The translations under genes were made by a program, and so were the position numbers. Below the pieces are notes generated by a model. It made no database searches and was not told the origin of the DNA. It saw only the letters and a list, made by a program, of their open reading frames with translations. Positions 31,893 to 32,347 of a stretch of 32,347 bases of DNA are shown here, piece after piece. The DNA is taken from the NCBI RefSeq assembly GCF_022288825.1, contig NZ_JAKOOW010000024.1, positions 21,806-54,152 of the forward strand, in the 5' to 3' direction. The stretch comes from Kingella pumchi (GTDB lineage Bacteria > Pseudomonadota > Gammaproteobacteria > Burkholderiales > Neisseriaceae). Positions within the stretch are counted from its first letter, which is position 1; each line of letters opens with the position of its first letter.

Positions 31893-31911
31893 GGTGCGCG
31901 GTGCGCACCTA
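31893..31911. repeat. GGTGCGC palindromic repeat copy
   Basis: GGTGCGCGGTGCGCACC followed by TAC, with one C lost compared with other copies. It lies between the M23 peptidase gene and the partial gene at the window end. Confidence 0.5.
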
Positions 31912-31926
31912 CATTGCATCGGGTTT

Positions 31927-32347
31927 TCAGGCTGCCGTTTCGGCGGCCAGCTCGTCCAGCACCTGACGCGGCGCGGCTTCAAAGGCGACGGCCTGCGCCA
32001 GCATGGCGGCGGGGTCGGCAAATTCCAGATGCCGTTCGCATTCGATAAAGCCCCATTCTTGATCGACGGCAATCAGGGTCAGCAGCAGGCGGCCGTCTGG
32101 ACGGCAGAGGGCGTCGTAAAGATAACGGCCGTCTTCGCTGGCGCCGCCGAACAGGTCGGCACGCTGCCATGCCGCGGCATTAGGGCAGGGCGCGTCGGCG
32201 GGCAGATGATTGTAACTGCGCCAGCGCAGGGGGCTTTCAGGCTGCTTTGGATTTTCAGGCTGCTTTGAGCTTTCAGGTTGCTTTGGGCTTTCAGGCTGCT
32301 TTGGGCTTTCAGGCTGCTTTGGGCTTTCAGGCTGCTTTGGGCTTTCA
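31927..32347 (-). CDS. C-terminal part of an unknown protein with KQPESP repeats (partial)
   Basis: The frame runs from the window edge to a TGA at 31929-31927 without a stop, 139 codons, so the start lies beyond 32347. From the edge it reads at least six tandem copies of Lys-Gln-Pro-Glu-Ser-Pro (variants with Asn or Ser), each encoded by an 18-base unit that is an uptake sequence. A globular-looking 100-residue domain follows: LRWRSYNHLPADAPCP, GASEDGRYLYDALCRPDGRL, VDQEWGFIECERHLEFADP and a helical end VLDELAAETAA. The last codons overlap another DUS. I do not recognise the domain. The hydrophilic Pro/Glu repeat probably forms an extended spacer. Confidence 0.7.
   Translation of the reverse strand, partial: ESPKQPESPKQPESPKQPESPKQPESSKQPENPKQPESPLRWRSYNHLPADAPCPNAAAWQRADLFGGASEDGRYLYDALCRPDGRLLLTLIAVDQEWGFIECERHLEFADPAAMLAQAVAFEAAPRQVLDELAAETAA
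32235..32347 (-). repeat. Tandem 18-bp uptake-sequence array
   Basis: TTTCAGGCTGCTTTGGGC recurs with exact 18-base spacing, with starts at 32235, 32253, 32271, 32289, 32307, 32325 and 32343 (the last cut by the window end). Three units nearest 32235 carry single changes, while the outer units are identical. Each unit contains AAGCAGCCTGAA on the minus strand, except the one at 32271, which has a G-to-A change (AACCTGAA). Confidence 0.95.

Noticed and set aside
32235..32347. Possible CRISPR array at the window end
   Set aside because: The 18-base units are directly abutting with no spacers, and each is an uptake sequence; this is a minisatellite, not a CRISPR.

Overview
The window looks like a chromosomal segment of a GC-rich member of the Neisseriaceae. 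The main sign is a very dense scatter of DNA uptake sequences (DUS) with the core GCAGCCTGAA. The forms seen are AGGCAGCCTGAA, the AG-kingDUS dialect described for Kingella/Eikenella-type Neisseriaceae, and AAGCAGCCTGAA. MutL, LysP-like, CcoS, HpnDE, QueH and M23 peptidase products all fit a betaproteobacterium of this family. I cannot assign a species. No phage, plasmid, tRNA, rRNA or CRISPR locus is visible.

Layout. 1-4,700: about 300 bp without a recognisable gene, an EEP-family membrane phosphatase/nuclease-like protein, an isochorismatase-family hydrolase diverging from an Lrp/AsnC regulator, a 47-residue Cys-tailed peptide, and a three-gene operon (unknown protein, ccoS, LplT-like MFS transporter). 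4,800-5,650: folP. 5,900-14,500: an iron/heme uptake region read on the minus strand: a TonB-dependent receptor behind a strong promoter overlapped by a Fur-box-like dyad, a secreted esterase-PDZ protein, a periplasmic binding protein, then a FecCD permease and an ATPase. A plus-strand sulfatase/phosphoglycerol-transferase-like gene splits the binding protein from the permease. This gene carries the only two perfect copies I see of the foreign AGGCCGTCTGAA uptake dialect, which suggests it was imported. 14,600-20,100: LysP-like permease, DUF7832-like protein, mutL, yqeY-like gene and rpsU; the rpsU leader is long and unusual. 20,200-24,850: zinc-finger protein, queH, hpnDE, HIT protein and a YciK-like SDR with an altered active site. 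24,850-27,700: a dRS3-bounded element and three copies of a roughly 80-bp DUS-ended repeat surrounding ettA and a small membrane protein. 27,700-32,347: two small proteins, an M48 and an M23 metallopeptidase, and the C-terminal part of an unknown protein. Its upstream part is a tandem array of uptake sequences read in frame as a six-residue repeat.

How it works together. The iron genes form one functional unit: outer-membrane receptor, periplasmic esterase and binding protein, inner-membrane permease and ATPase. hpnD and hpnE catalyse two of the three steps from farnesyl diphosphate to squalene. Most other genes are single housekeeping units. Inverted DUS pairs close many of them and probably act as terminators. 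DUS also occur inside genes, where they encode recurring peptides such as GSLK, QPEN and FQAA.
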